This document shows, piece by piece, positions 1 through 7,288 of a stretch of DNA of 64,000 nt. The DNA lies in NCBI RefSeq assembly GCF_016861605.1, contig NZ_BOLM01000005.1, forward strand, positions 140,210 through 204,209, read 5' to 3'. The stretch is from Levilactobacillus wangkuiensis (GTDB taxonomy: Bacteria; Bacillota; Bacilli; Lactobacillales; Lactobacillaceae). Within the stretch, counting starts at the first letter, position 1, and each line of letters opens with the position of its first letter. The notes beneath the pieces were generated by a model. That model searched no databases, had not been told where the DNA came from, and saw nothing but the letters and a program-made list of their open reading frames with translations. Made by a program: the position numbers and the translations under genes.

Positions 1-676
1 CCTTCTTCGCCACCGTTGCCGGTTCGAAGAAGACCGTTGAGCCGGTCGAGGACTGGTCAATGATTTGGCCCTTAAACTTGTTCTTCTCGCCAGCCTTCAA
101 CTGGACACAAACCCGGTCGTTGCGGGTAATCAGGCGTTTGCTTTGGACGGAATGGGGATGCTTCTGGACAAATTGGGTCAAGGTCGTCTGGACCTGTTGC
201 CGTTGCTTGACAATTTTTTGGCGAATCTCAGCCAATTCAGGCGTGGCATCATCCGCCACCTGGCCGTGCACGATGACGTGTTCCAAACGTTGTTGTAGCC
301 CGGTGAGCTGAGTCGATGACGCCAGCAGGTCTGTTAGGTGAGTGGCCTGTTGCTGATTAGCCTGCAGGGTCGTTTTCAAGCGACGTAGGTTAATCAAAAA
401 GTGATTGACGAGGTCCAATTGTGGCGCGTTTAACATCAGCCCTTGATCCAGCTTTGTCTGTAGGGCATCCATCTGGTCCAGGTCAAAGTAGGTAAAGACC
501 ACGTTATTGGCCAATAACTGGTGGGCTTCCGTCGTCAGTGCCAGTTCTTTGCGAACGCTAGCGATGTCGGTCTGATTGGTCGCGGTTTGAATGGCCGTGG
601 CCGCCCGAGTACTGTGAGTAAACGAGGCGACCTTTGCCAAGATTTGATCTAATTGGGTAATTTCTTTTAAATTCAT
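1..676 (-). CDS. MutS2-like protein, N-terminal part (cut by window edge)
   Basis: Reading the minus strand from ATG at 676 gives about 225 uninterrupted residues running off the window. The start follows a GCAAGGAGAG-type ribosome site. The first 150 residues are helical and Q/L-rich. Near residues 190-222 the frame contains RNDRVCVQLKAGEKNKFKG and IIDQSSTGSTVFFEP, which match the family signature of MutS2 core domains (RNDRYVIPVK then HDQSASGQTLFIEP). MutS2 proteins act on branched DNA or collided ribosomes. Whether this copy has the C-terminal Smr nuclease domain cannot be seen. The N terminus differs from textbook MutS2, so a second MutS2-type paralogue is possible. Confidence 0.75.
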   Translation of the reverse strand, partial: MNLKEITQLDQILAKVASFTHSTRAATAIQTATNQTDIASVRKELALTTEAHQLLANNVVFTYFDLDQMDALQTKLDQGLMLNAPQLDLVNHFLINLRRLKTTLQANQQQATHLTDLLASSTQLTGLQQRLEHVIVHGQVADDATPELAEIRQKIVKQRQQVQTTLTQFVQKHPHSVQSKRLITRNDRVCVQLKAGEKNKFKGQIIDQSSTGSTVFFEPATVAKK

Positions 677-876
677 TTTCTCTCCTTGCAGCGAACAGCC
701 TGGCGGAACGCTTCATAAGGTTCATTGAACTGTTGGTCGTGCTGCTTGCTAATCTGTGTACGAATTATTGCCGGACATTTCACGGCAATCTACCACACTC
801 ATTAACGTCACTCCTCATTTTTCCGTAGACTCTAACCGTAACATACGGGGTGGCTTTGAGCAAACTCAGGCCGGCC

Positions 877-919
877 AATAGCCCCCGGGAAGGTCTGGGT
901 ACACTTCCTGAGGGCTATT
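877..919. terminator. Hairpin between the MutS2-like and TetR genes
   Basis: The inverted repeat AATAGCCCCCGGGAAG / CTTCCTGAGGGCTATT has a loop of about 10 bases. It lies just past the stop of the minus-strand TetR gene. The flanking T tract is short, so this is a probable but weak intrinsic terminator. Confidence 0.5.
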
Positions 920-926
920 TTAAAAT

Positions 927-1490
927 CTACTCTGCCGTTTCTCCCAACCGCTGCAAGCCAGCCATCAGTAATGTAGCCATTTCCGCTGGTGACTCTGGCT
1001 GGTCCTTGACTAGCCATTGACTCAAGACATTCCAAAAGCCCCCAACTGCAAAGCTCATGATGTAAGCGATTTCGGTCGGTGACCCCGCAATGTGCCACGG
1101 AGCTGGGAAGACCCGGTAAACTTCGTTGGCCATTGGGGTAATCTTGGCCAGCATCCGACCGAATAGTCCCTGTTCCATCAGCAACCGAAGCTGTTTTCGT
1201 TCCTGCCACCAGAAGTCAAAGAAGTACGTCAACACATCTTTAAATACCATCTTCTGCGGCGCAATCTGTTGTAGCGCGGTCAGGTAGCGCTGACCTACTT
1301 CACGGTTATACGCATCCAGTAGGTCATCCTTATCTCGGAATGCTCGGTAAAAGGTTCGGCGAGAGAGCTGTGCCTGTTCCGCAATTTGTTTAACGGTAAT
1401 CGTCTCGTAAGGTTGCTCGGCTAATAAATCAAAGAGCGCGGCAATCAACCACGCCTTAGACTGCTGTGCCAGTCTTTCTTGTCCATTCAT
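927..1490 (-). CDS. TetR/AcrR-family repressor of the adjacent efflux pump
   Basis: This 187-residue protein has an N-terminal TetR helix-turn-helix at about residues 10-55: ETITVKQIAEQAQLSRRTF then YRAFRDKDDLLDAYN. A helical C-terminal ligand and dimer domain follows, of the TetR_C type seen in short Firmicute regulators. The start at 1490 is preferred over upstream starts because it sits behind AGGAGGTC. It is transcribed divergently from a DHA2 multidrug transporter with about 155 bp between them, which holds an inverted repeat. By the usual logic of such pairs it represses the pump and perhaps itself. The ligand is unknown. Confidence 0.85.
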   Translation of the reverse strand: MNGQERLAQQSKAWLIAALFDLLAEQPYETITVKQIAEQAQLSRRTFYRAFRDKDDLLDAYNREVGQRYLTALQQIAPQKMVFKDVLTYFFDFWWQERKQLRLLMEQGLFGRMLAKITPMANEVYRVFPAPWHIAGSPTEIAYIMSFAVGGFWNVLSQWLVKDQPESPAEMATLLMAGLQRLGETAE

Positions 1491-1557
1491 GCTGTTCCGA
1501 CCTCCTGTCACAAATTCCCGACTTGTGTAGCACTTGTTGTCATTAGCGCCGCACAGC

Positions 1558-1608
1558 TTGTCTCCCTCAGTATACGCTGTTAGAGTCAAGGTGTCACAGA
1601 TGAGACAC
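1558..1608 (+). promoter_or_regulatory. Efflux-pump promoter with TetR operator candidate
   Basis: A -35-like TTGTCT (1558-1563) and -10-like TAGAGT (1581-1586) are 17 bp apart. Just downstream, 1591-1608 reads GTGTC, 8 bases, GACAC, a perfect 5-bp inverted repeat; a third GTGTC half-site follows near 1620. The position over the start region suits repression by the divergent TetR protein. Confidence 0.5.
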
Positions 1609-1645
1609 ACCGACTCAGATGTGTCAGCTAAAGGGGGAGAAGCAT

Positions 1646-3391
1646 ATGAACAAATTAAAAGGTGTCTTACCCGTTTTACTCTTAGGTAACTTACTGTGTA
1701 TGATGGACGTCTCCATTATGACCATCGTGTTACCCGAGATTCAGTCGGCTTTTGGGGAAAGCCTCACGGAACTCTCGTGGGCACTGAACGTCTACACAAT
1801 CATCTTCGCCACGTTAATTATTCCGTTTGGCCGGTTGGCGGAACGCTTCGGTCAGAATAAATTTGTCTTCGCTGGACTGGTAGTCTTTGGGACCGGCTCA
1901 CTTCTGACCGGCATGGCGCCTAACCTTACCTGGATGCTGATTGCTCGGGCCATCCAAAGTATTGGCGCCGCAGCCATCATTCCAACCAGCATGGTCATTG
2001 GCTTAGACCTCAGCTCCATGGCTAACCGTAACCGCGTCGTGGCTGCTCTGGCAGGTGTTCAGGGGTTGGCCGTTGCCTTAGGACCAACCATCGGTGGTAT
2101 CGTCGCCCAATACTTTGGCTGGCGGTGGGTCTTCTTTATCAACGTGCCCTTGGTCGTCCTGGACTTACTGGTGTTTGGCTTTGTCTTACCCCTCCGCCAC
2201 GAAAAAACAACCCACGTTAAAATTGACTGGCTTGGTGCCACTCTCAGCATGATCATGCTCTTCAGTCTCTCGTTGGGCTTGATCAAGGGAAATGATTGGG
2301 GCTGGCAGTCTCCCGTCATTCTCAGTCTATTTGCTCTCGCCCTCATCGGTTTTCTTCTTTTTCTTTTCTGGGAACGTCACACGAAAGTGCCAATGGTCGA
2401 CCTACAACTGTTCCGGAGCCGCAACTTTAACGGCTCAAGTCTGGCGCTGGTCCTCTGCAATTTCTTCTTAGGTGGCATGGCCGTCCTCTTGCCCACATTT
2501 CTAACGCGGGTCCATGGCACTAGCGAGCTCAAGGCCGCGCTGTTAATGACACCCTACTCGGTCACCGTAATGATTACGGTCATCTTGACCTCACTCGTGA
2601 TCAAGCGCATCAATAACAAAGTCATTGTCGCCGCTGGTTTTCTCTTGATGGGCGTGAGCTACCTACTGCTGAGCACCGTTCCCATGGGGTCAAACTACCA
2701 CCAGCTGATTCTCGCAGACGTTCTATTGGGCCTAGGCTATGGCTTAGTCGCCGCAACAGCTAATATTCTAGCGGTAGCCGACTTCCACGGTTCACGGTTA
2801 ACCAGCTCGCAAAGCGTCGCAAACGTTCTGCGGCAAGTGGGGATGGTCCTGGCGATTGCAGTCTTCACGACCCTGCTGACCAGCAACGTGACCCAAGCAA
2901 AGCGAAACACGTTAGCCGATGCTCAGACGCAAGTGAGTCGATTGGCCAACGTCACCACTGCCCAGAAAAACACGTTGACTCGTAAGCTACGGCGGAAGCT
3001 CAATCCGAACAGCACCACCGTGACCGCGACGGCCGCAACTGTGACGTCTCCAACCGTGACTATCTCAGAGGCAACCCGCCAACAGAAGGCAACGGTGGCC
3101 TATCGCCAAGCCATCCAGCAACTCGCCACGGTCAAACAAGTTTCCCCGTCCCTGATTCCCCAGGTCACGAAGCAGCAGATTCACCACACCATTACGCTAG
3201 CCGTTAACCGCAAGATTACCCAAAAAGTCCAGCAACTTAATCAGGAGCTGGCTAATCTAGTCCACACGATTCGGCAGGCGCTGAAGCACCATTTGAACCA
3301 CGCTTTCTTAAATGTCTTTGGTAGCCTAAGCTGGTTACCGTTTGCAGCCCTGCTGATTGTGCCAGTTTTCAAGTTCCGTCGTGAAGACTAA
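1646..3391 (+). CDS. DHA2-type (EmrB/QacA-like) multidrug efflux MFS transporter
   Basis: This 581-residue polytopic membrane protein is probably a 14-segment drug/proton antiporter. Family marks include MMDVSIMTIVLPEIQ in helix 1, the loop PFGRLAERFGQNKFVFAG, and helix 5 GLAVALGPTIGGIVAQYFGW, the antiporter motif C region. The start is ATG 1646 behind AAGGGGGAG; the frame stays open upstream but without a good ribosome site. It is unusual in having about 150 hydrophilic residues (about 410-555), rich in Thr, Gln, Lys and Arg, before the last helix, much longer than the usual loop between helices 13 and 14. A hairpin terminator follows. The substrate is unknown. Confidence 0.88.
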   Translation: MNKLKGVLPVLLLGNLLCMMDVSIMTIVLPEIQSAFGESLTELSWALNVYTIIFATLIIPFGRLAERFGQNKFVFAGLVVFGTGSLLTGMAPNLTWMLIARAIQSIGAAAIIPTSMVIGLDLSSMANRNRVVAALAGVQGLAVALGPTIGGIVAQYFGWRWVFFINVPLVVLDLLVFGFVLPLRHEKTTHVKIDWLGATLSMIMLFSLSLGLIKGNDWGWQSPVILSLFALALIGFLLFLFWERHTKVPMVDLQLFRSRNFNGSSLALVLCNFFLGGMAVLLPTFLTRVHGTSELKAALLMTPYSVTVMITVILTSLVIKRINNKVIVAAGFLLMGVSYLLLSTVPMGSNYHQLILADVLLGLGYGLVAATANILAVADFHGSRLTSSQSVANVLRQVGMVLAIAVFTTLLTSNVTQAKRNTLADAQTQVSRLANVTTAQKNTLTRKLRRKLNPNSTTVTATAATVTSPTVTISEATRQQKATVAYRQAIQQLATVKQVSPSLIPQVTKQQIHHTITLAVNRKITQKVQQLNQELANLVHTIRQALKHHLNHAFLNVFGSLSWLPFAALLIVPVFKFRRED

Positions 3392-3399
3392 GATGAAGT

Positions 3400-3447
3400 A
3401 AAGGTGCCCATCCTCTCAATAAATTCTGAGAAGATGGACACCTTTTT
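3400..3447 (+). terminator. Intrinsic terminator after the efflux gene (twin of 5389-5435)
   Basis: A long hairpin, AAAGGTGCCCATCCTCTCA / TGAGAAGATGGACACCTTT, is followed by a T tract, as expected for a terminator of the DHA2 gene. An almost identical hairpin lies on the other side of the XRE-ImmA-PIN cassette at 5389-5435. Confidence 0.8.
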
Positions 3448-3508
3448 AACGTAAGTTCCCAATTGCACCACTTTTTCGAAAGACTATACTATTTTTCTTA
3501 GGTGTAAT

Positions 3509-4126
3509 TTACTCTCCAAAGCGATCATCTAACGCCGCCAGCTTGTACGCACGAGTAGTTGTATCTTCAAACAAGGTTTTGTAGAAGTGGCGTACTTTTG
3601 ATTTCGCAACGCCAGCTTCGGTCACACAGTAAACACAAAAATCTTCAGCCGAGTTTTGGGCAATCAGATGTTGCGCCCCATCCACATCAATGTAAGAATA
3701 TTGCTCTTGTCTAACAACCGTTTGAATATCCGCGTCATCGCTACAAATAAGCTGAGCGTCCTCGAGTAAGCAAACGGCTAACGTGGCAATTTCACCAATA
3801 TCAGCGGTATTCTTCGCCCGTTTTCCTTGAGCCGCACGCTTTAAGTTCATTTGGCGAAAAGCATTTTTAATTTCAGCCACATAACTGGCGTAAATAACCT
3901 TTTCGTTTGCGGTTAGCTTGCTGGTGTCAAAGATCTGCCAATTACGCTGCCGTATTTCACGTTCCACAATTGCTCGACCTTGTAATAACTCTGCTAGCAC
4001 ATCCATGTGGATCCAGACGTTGCCGTACAGTAACTCAATCTATTCAAAAACATTTTCCTTGTGGTACTGCATAGCAAAAATCAACATATTTGTGTCGATA
4101 AATACACGTGCTTTTCGTCTATTCAC
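3509..4126 (-). pseudogene. PIN-domain nuclease gene interrupted by an amber codon
   Basis: Translating from GTG 4126, which overlaps the stop of the upstream ImmA/IrrE gene by GTGA, gives 205 codons with one in-frame TAG at codon 29 (4040-4042). PIN-domain marks lie on both sides of it: VFIDTNML before, then VWIHMDVLAELLQ, then TADIGEIATLAVCL and LICSDDADIQTVV, which carry the acidic metal-binding residues of PIN ribonucleases. The only intact remainder is a 165-residue frame from ATG 4006, which lacks the first catalytic Asp. This is either a recently inactivated toxin-like nuclease or a gene needing amber suppression. It is the third gene of an XRE-ImmA-PIN operon. Single-base substitution, for example from CAG, explains the lesion. 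Confidence 0.75.
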
Positions 4127-4932
4127 GCATTGTCCTCACTGAGTCGGTCAACTTGTTCTTGCCGTCTATTCAAAAGGTCAACCGCCAACTGAGGTTCAGT
4201 ATGTGCCGCTAAGCTCGAAGCTTCCGTCAAGGTGATTTGCTGTTTCGCCACTAACTGGTTAATGAGTTCAGCCATTCCAGCAAATTTTTTAAAATGGACA
4301 GCCTGATCTAAGGAACTGGGTGGAAAATTTGAGTGGCAGACGTAATCACGCCAGTCACTTTCCGACAAGTTCACTAAGCTTTTACTTAAGAGGAGTCCTA
4401 ACTCTTTCAACCGCCGAGTGACCGCCACATAAGGCATTGATGAAATGTTTGCGATACGCACAATAGCGGCTTGAGCAACTTGTTTATCCGTTGATGGTTG
4501 TAACCCCACATATTTTGACCAGGTTGCCAGCATGGCTTCCTTAGGCATCATCACTGCAGCAGCAAAATGATCCGCTGCACGTTCCATATCAAATAAGGGT
4601 AATTGGACCTGTGCCATAATTTTTTTATTCTCAGGACCAAAGAGTTCCGCTTTCAGGGCTAAGTGCCACAACTCGTGAGCCGCACTATAATACCGTGCAC
4701 GTAATGGCTGCCAAGTATTTAAGACAACAAAATTTTGCTGACGAAACGAAACTGCTGCACCAGAATATTCTGAATCGTCAACGTCCTGATAAATTACCCA
4801 GGCTCTAGCTGATAGGACACTTTCAATATCGGCACCCATGAAGATATCTAGACCAAAGTTCTCCGTAAGAAACGCATTGGCCGCAATCTCAGCAATATTT
4901 TCAGAAAACACGGTCTTAACATCATCTGCCAT
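4123..4932 (-). CDS. ImmA/IrrE-family metallopeptidase
   Basis: This 269-residue protein has the zinc-peptidase motif AAHELWHLALKAE at about residues 84-96. The HExxH histidines and glutamate are present, and a downstream DMERAADHFAAAVMMP segment probably supplies the third zinc ligand. ImmA/IrrE peptidases cleave partner XRE-type repressors, as in ICEBs1 ImmA and Deinococcus IrrE. The start at 4932 follows GAGGAGAG at good spacing; the gene overlaps the upstream XRE gene by about 11 bases and the downstream PIN gene by 4. The operon order repressor-protease-PIN suggests a stress-released toxin or defence module. The C-terminal third is helical and unassigned. Confidence 0.85.
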   Translation of the reverse strand: MADDVKTVFSENIAEIAANAFLTENFGLDIFMGADIESVLSARAWVIYQDVDDSEYSGAAVSFRQQNFVVLNTWQPLRARYYSAAHELWHLALKAELFGPENKKIMAQVQLPLFDMERAADHFAAAVMMPKEAMLATWSKYVGLQPSTDKQVAQAAIVRIANISSMPYVAVTRRLKELGLLLSKSLVNLSESDWRDYVCHSNFPPSSLDQAVHFKKFAGMAELINQLVAKQQITLTEASSLAAHTEPQLAVDLLNRRQEQVDRLSEDNA

Positions 4933-5263
4933 TAGCACTCTCCTCTAGTTCAACGTAGCGTTCGATATCCCAAAGTAACTGATCAAAGGCTTGCTTCGAG
5001 TTTTCATTTGACAACGATCCCCGCAACTTATAGCTAGGTGTCTGCAAGGTTTGTTCTGCCTGGCTCATGGTCAGCTCCTCAAAAGGAACATTAATGACGC
5101 TCGCAATGTTAATGAGTTGTTTCGTCTGTAGCTTGCGCTTACCACTAAAAATTTGACTCATTAATCCTGGGGTAACGGCAATTTGCTCGGCCAACCACTT
5201 CTGTGACCGGTTATTAGCCTTTAGCCAGCCTTGAACATTATTAATCACGACAGCGTTATTCAT
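4922..5263 (-). CDS. XRE-family repressor of the ImmA-PIN operon
   Basis: This 113-residue protein has a Cro/CI-type helix-turn-helix at about residues 10-65, with SQKWLAEQIAVTPGLMSQIF followed by SGKRKLQTKQLINIASVINV. The C-terminal tail is short and acidic. The start ATG follows CGGAGGAATTC. It is the first gene of the three-gene cassette and is likely autoregulatory, since a near-palindrome lies just upstream. By analogy with ImmR/ImmA it would be the substrate of the adjacent metallopeptidase. The AT-rich upstream region differs from the GC-richer neighbours and suggests horizontal transfer. Confidence 0.82.
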   Translation of the reverse strand: MNNAVVINNVQGWLKANNRSQKWLAEQIAVTPGLMSQIFSGKRKLQTKQLINIASVINVPFEELTMSQAEQTLQTPSYKLRGSLSNENSKQAFDQLLWDIERYVELEESANGR

Positions 5264-5314
5264 TTGAATTCCTCCGTAAATGTCTTCTAACAGTTAGATT
5301 CATTTTAACAGATT

Positions 5315-5328
5315 TGTAAATATTAACA
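5315..5328. promoter_or_regulatory. Candidate operator for the XRE repressor
   Basis: TGTAAATATTAACA is a 14-bp near-palindrome with two symmetric mismatches, about 50 bp upstream of the repressor start and within an AT-rich promoter region. Similar half-sites (TTAACA, TTGTTAA) lie beside it. Confidence 0.4.
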
Positions 5329-5388
5329 AGAAAAGAATTTTATTTGTTAATTTAGAATTTTAATCGTAACGTTCAGGCCCTGCCAAAC

Positions 5389-5435
5389 AAAGGTGCCTAT
5401 CCTCTCAAACATTTCTGAGAAGATGGGCACCTTTT
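5389..5435. terminator. Twin hairpin upstream of the XRE cassette
   Basis: AAAGGTGCCTATCCTCTCA / TGAGAAGATGGGCACCTTTT is nearly identical to the terminator at 3400-3447, including most loop bases. It sits beyond the promoter end of the minus-strand cassette, so it does not terminate that operon. It could act for the plus strand or be a duplication boundary of the cassette. Confidence 0.65.
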
Positions 5436-5515
5436 GCTTGGTATTTAACCACCGATGTTTCAAATGGCGGTGGTTCCTATCACGTTAATATTTAAGCTTA
5501 AGATCTTTAGCCTCA

Positions 5516-6385
5516 CTAGTCCACCCGTTGCCCAATCGCAAACGCGTAGAACTTTTCTGCATTCGGACCATTATCGATAGAAGGTTTTCCCTTAACATTT
5601 TCCTCGATGTTTAAGCCAATCTCATAGTGCCTAAGCTTTCCCAGTTTGGCAGCCGTATAGCCGTAGTCGTTGGCCAAAATCTGCTTAACCTTTTTGACCC
5701 GCTTCGTCGTGCTGACGGCGTTACTCGTTGCCAGATATTCAGTCACCTTAGGGAAATAGGTCACGTGCTGATACTTATTTGGCTTCAGCACACTCTTCTT
5801 AACCATTGGCAGGGCTGGATCCTCGTTACCCAGTTTCTGCCCAAATTCGTACGCCGCAATATTGGTTAAATCATAGGTTAATTTCATGTTAGGTAATGCT
5901 TTTGCTATCGCCCGGGTAATGCCCTGAGTTGGCGAGAGCTTGAGGTAGTCTTGGTAGTCCCGATTGTTTGTGAACCACCCCATTGGGACGTAGCGACTCT
6001 TTAGCCGGTCCAGCGCCAACCCCTGCGTCACATACCCCCGCCAAACGTAGCCGGCCGTCGCCTTCGGATGGGCCTTGGTCCCACCCGCAACGAGGTAGTA
6101 GTAAACGGCTTTCGTCTGACCGTGTTTTAAGACCACGGTTGAGGCCCGAGAAAAGGTTGTATTCGGCCTATCCGTCAAGTAACCGTGCCGCTTCGTGTGT
6201 TTCTTATTCCACATGGTCACCTTTTTATTAGGATATTTCGCCCGATAAGTTGGCCGCTGAGTCGGCCACTTTTCTGAAACCACCGTGTACTTCTGCGAAG
6301 CCTGCGCGGTCTGAGCCGAAGCTAGCCCCAGTGTCACGCCGACGGTTAACCCCAAGACGATCCCGACTGTTTGTCGTAATTTCAT
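5516..6385 (-). CDS. Secreted protein of unknown function
   Basis: The 289-residue product begins with a clear Sec signal peptide (KLRQTVGIVLGLTVGVTLGL) and a probable cleavage site after AQTAQAS. The start ATG 6385 lies behind AAAGGGGTGG. The mature part is basic, with a Trp/Tyr-rich N-terminal half (KHTKRHGYLTDRP, VWRGYVTQGLALDRL) reminiscent of small SH3-like wall-binding repeats of lactobacilli. The C-terminal half resembles the CAP-less tails of lactobacillar surface proteins. No LPXTG anchor or lipobox is seen, so release or non-covalent wall attachment is likely. I do not recognise the family. Confidence 0.6.
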   Translation of the reverse strand: MKLRQTVGIVLGLTVGVTLGLASAQTAQASQKYTVVSEKWPTQRPTYRAKYPNKKVTMWNKKHTKRHGYLTDRPNTTFSRASTVVLKHGQTKAVYYYLVAGGTKAHPKATAGYVWRGYVTQGLALDRLKSRYVPMGWFTNNRDYQDYLKLSPTQGITRAIAKALPNMKLTYDLTNIAAYEFGQKLGNEDPALPMVKKSVLKPNKYQHVTYFPKVTEYLATSNAVSTTKRVKKVKQILANDYGYTAAKLGKLRHYEIGLNIEENVKGKPSIDNGPNAEKFYAFAIGQRVD

Positions 6386-6472
6386 GGTTTCCACCCCTTT
6401 GGCACCATCATATCATAGATCACTGCTTTTTTTAAGCGCTTACACAACAAGATGGTGATCACCCTCGTAGAC

Positions 6473-7030
6473 TCACTCGGTGACCCCCAACAACTGTTGT
6501 GGCGACAGACTTCTGGTCTGCTTGAAAAGTGTGTAAGCCTGCTCCGACGATGGCACGGGCTCCTGCCCTAACCAATTACCCACAAAATCAAGAATGCCTT
6601 GCGCCACCAATTCGCGCGCGATAGCTGGTGAAATGGGCGAGGCCGTGGCTGGACCAATGACGGTCAAAATCAGCGTCTTGACCCGCCCACGCAACTGCGA
6701 AGCCGGGCTATTTAACAGAACCACGGCCAACTGCCGCTGACGGTACAGGTAGGTAAACAGCTTCCCAAAAGCATCCGTCGTGGTTGCCCCCGTCCCTGGC
6801 TTGGGGTACCGCTGGAAGATTTCTTGGACCTGTGCCACCAGGTCATTTTCCAAATGAGTTAACAAGTCGTACTTGTCTAAGTAGTGGAGGTAGAAAGTCC
6901 CCCGATTAATGTGCGCCGTCTGACTCAACTTCTGAACGGTCAGCCGATCAAACCCAACTGTCGTCACCAACTGGATAAAGGCCCGCTGAATTTTGACCTC
7001 CGTGGCCAATCTTTTCGCATCCGTTTCCAT
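6473..7030 (-). CDS. TetR-family regulator next to the YhgE/Pip gene
   Basis: This 185-residue protein has an N-terminal helix-turn-helix (DRLTVQKLSQTAHINRGTF, YLHYLDKYDLLTHLE) and a helical C-terminal domain of the TetR_C_7-like type common in Lactobacillus. It is divergent from a YhgE/Pip-family membrane protein. A long palindrome lies in the shared 258-bp region, just upstream of the -35 of that gene. Such TetR-Pip pairs are common in lactobacilli; repression of the neighbour is inferred. The inducer is unknown. Confidence 0.82.
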   Translation of the reverse strand: METDAKRLATEVKIQRAFIQLVTTVGFDRLTVQKLSQTAHINRGTFYLHYLDKYDLLTHLENDLVAQVQEIFQRYPKPGTGATTTDAFGKLFTYLYRQRQLAVVLLNSPASQLRGRVKTLILTVIGPATASPISPAIARELVAQGILDFVGNWLGQEPVPSSEQAYTLFKQTRSLSPQQLLGVTE

Positions 7031-7188
7031 GATGCACCTCCCTGAACAGATTGTTTAGTCGGCTCCCATTAAAAAACTTTTGAACGTCACAGTCAAACAA
7101 CATCACCGGCCACAGTGTCGCTGGTTAAGTCAGCTGATTTGATAAGGTTTCGCAAAGAAACGACAGTCACCCGCTGGTCTGAGCAACT

Positions 7189-7241
7189 CAACAATTGGTA
7201 CCAAGATGTTGATTGTCTGAACATTTTCGTGCTGTTATGCT
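7189..7241 (+). promoter_or_regulatory. pip promoter with adjacent TetR operator candidate
   Basis: A -35 TTGTCT (7213-7218) and -10 TATGCT (7236-7241) are 17 bp apart. Immediately upstream, 7189-7211 has arms CAACA and TGTTG around the palindrome TTGGTACCAA, with a small bulge. This placement fits control by the divergent TetR protein. Confidence 0.55.
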
Positions 7242-7288
7242 AGCCCCGTTCAATCAACAAGCTGTTAATTTGAAAGGGGCGGTTGCTC

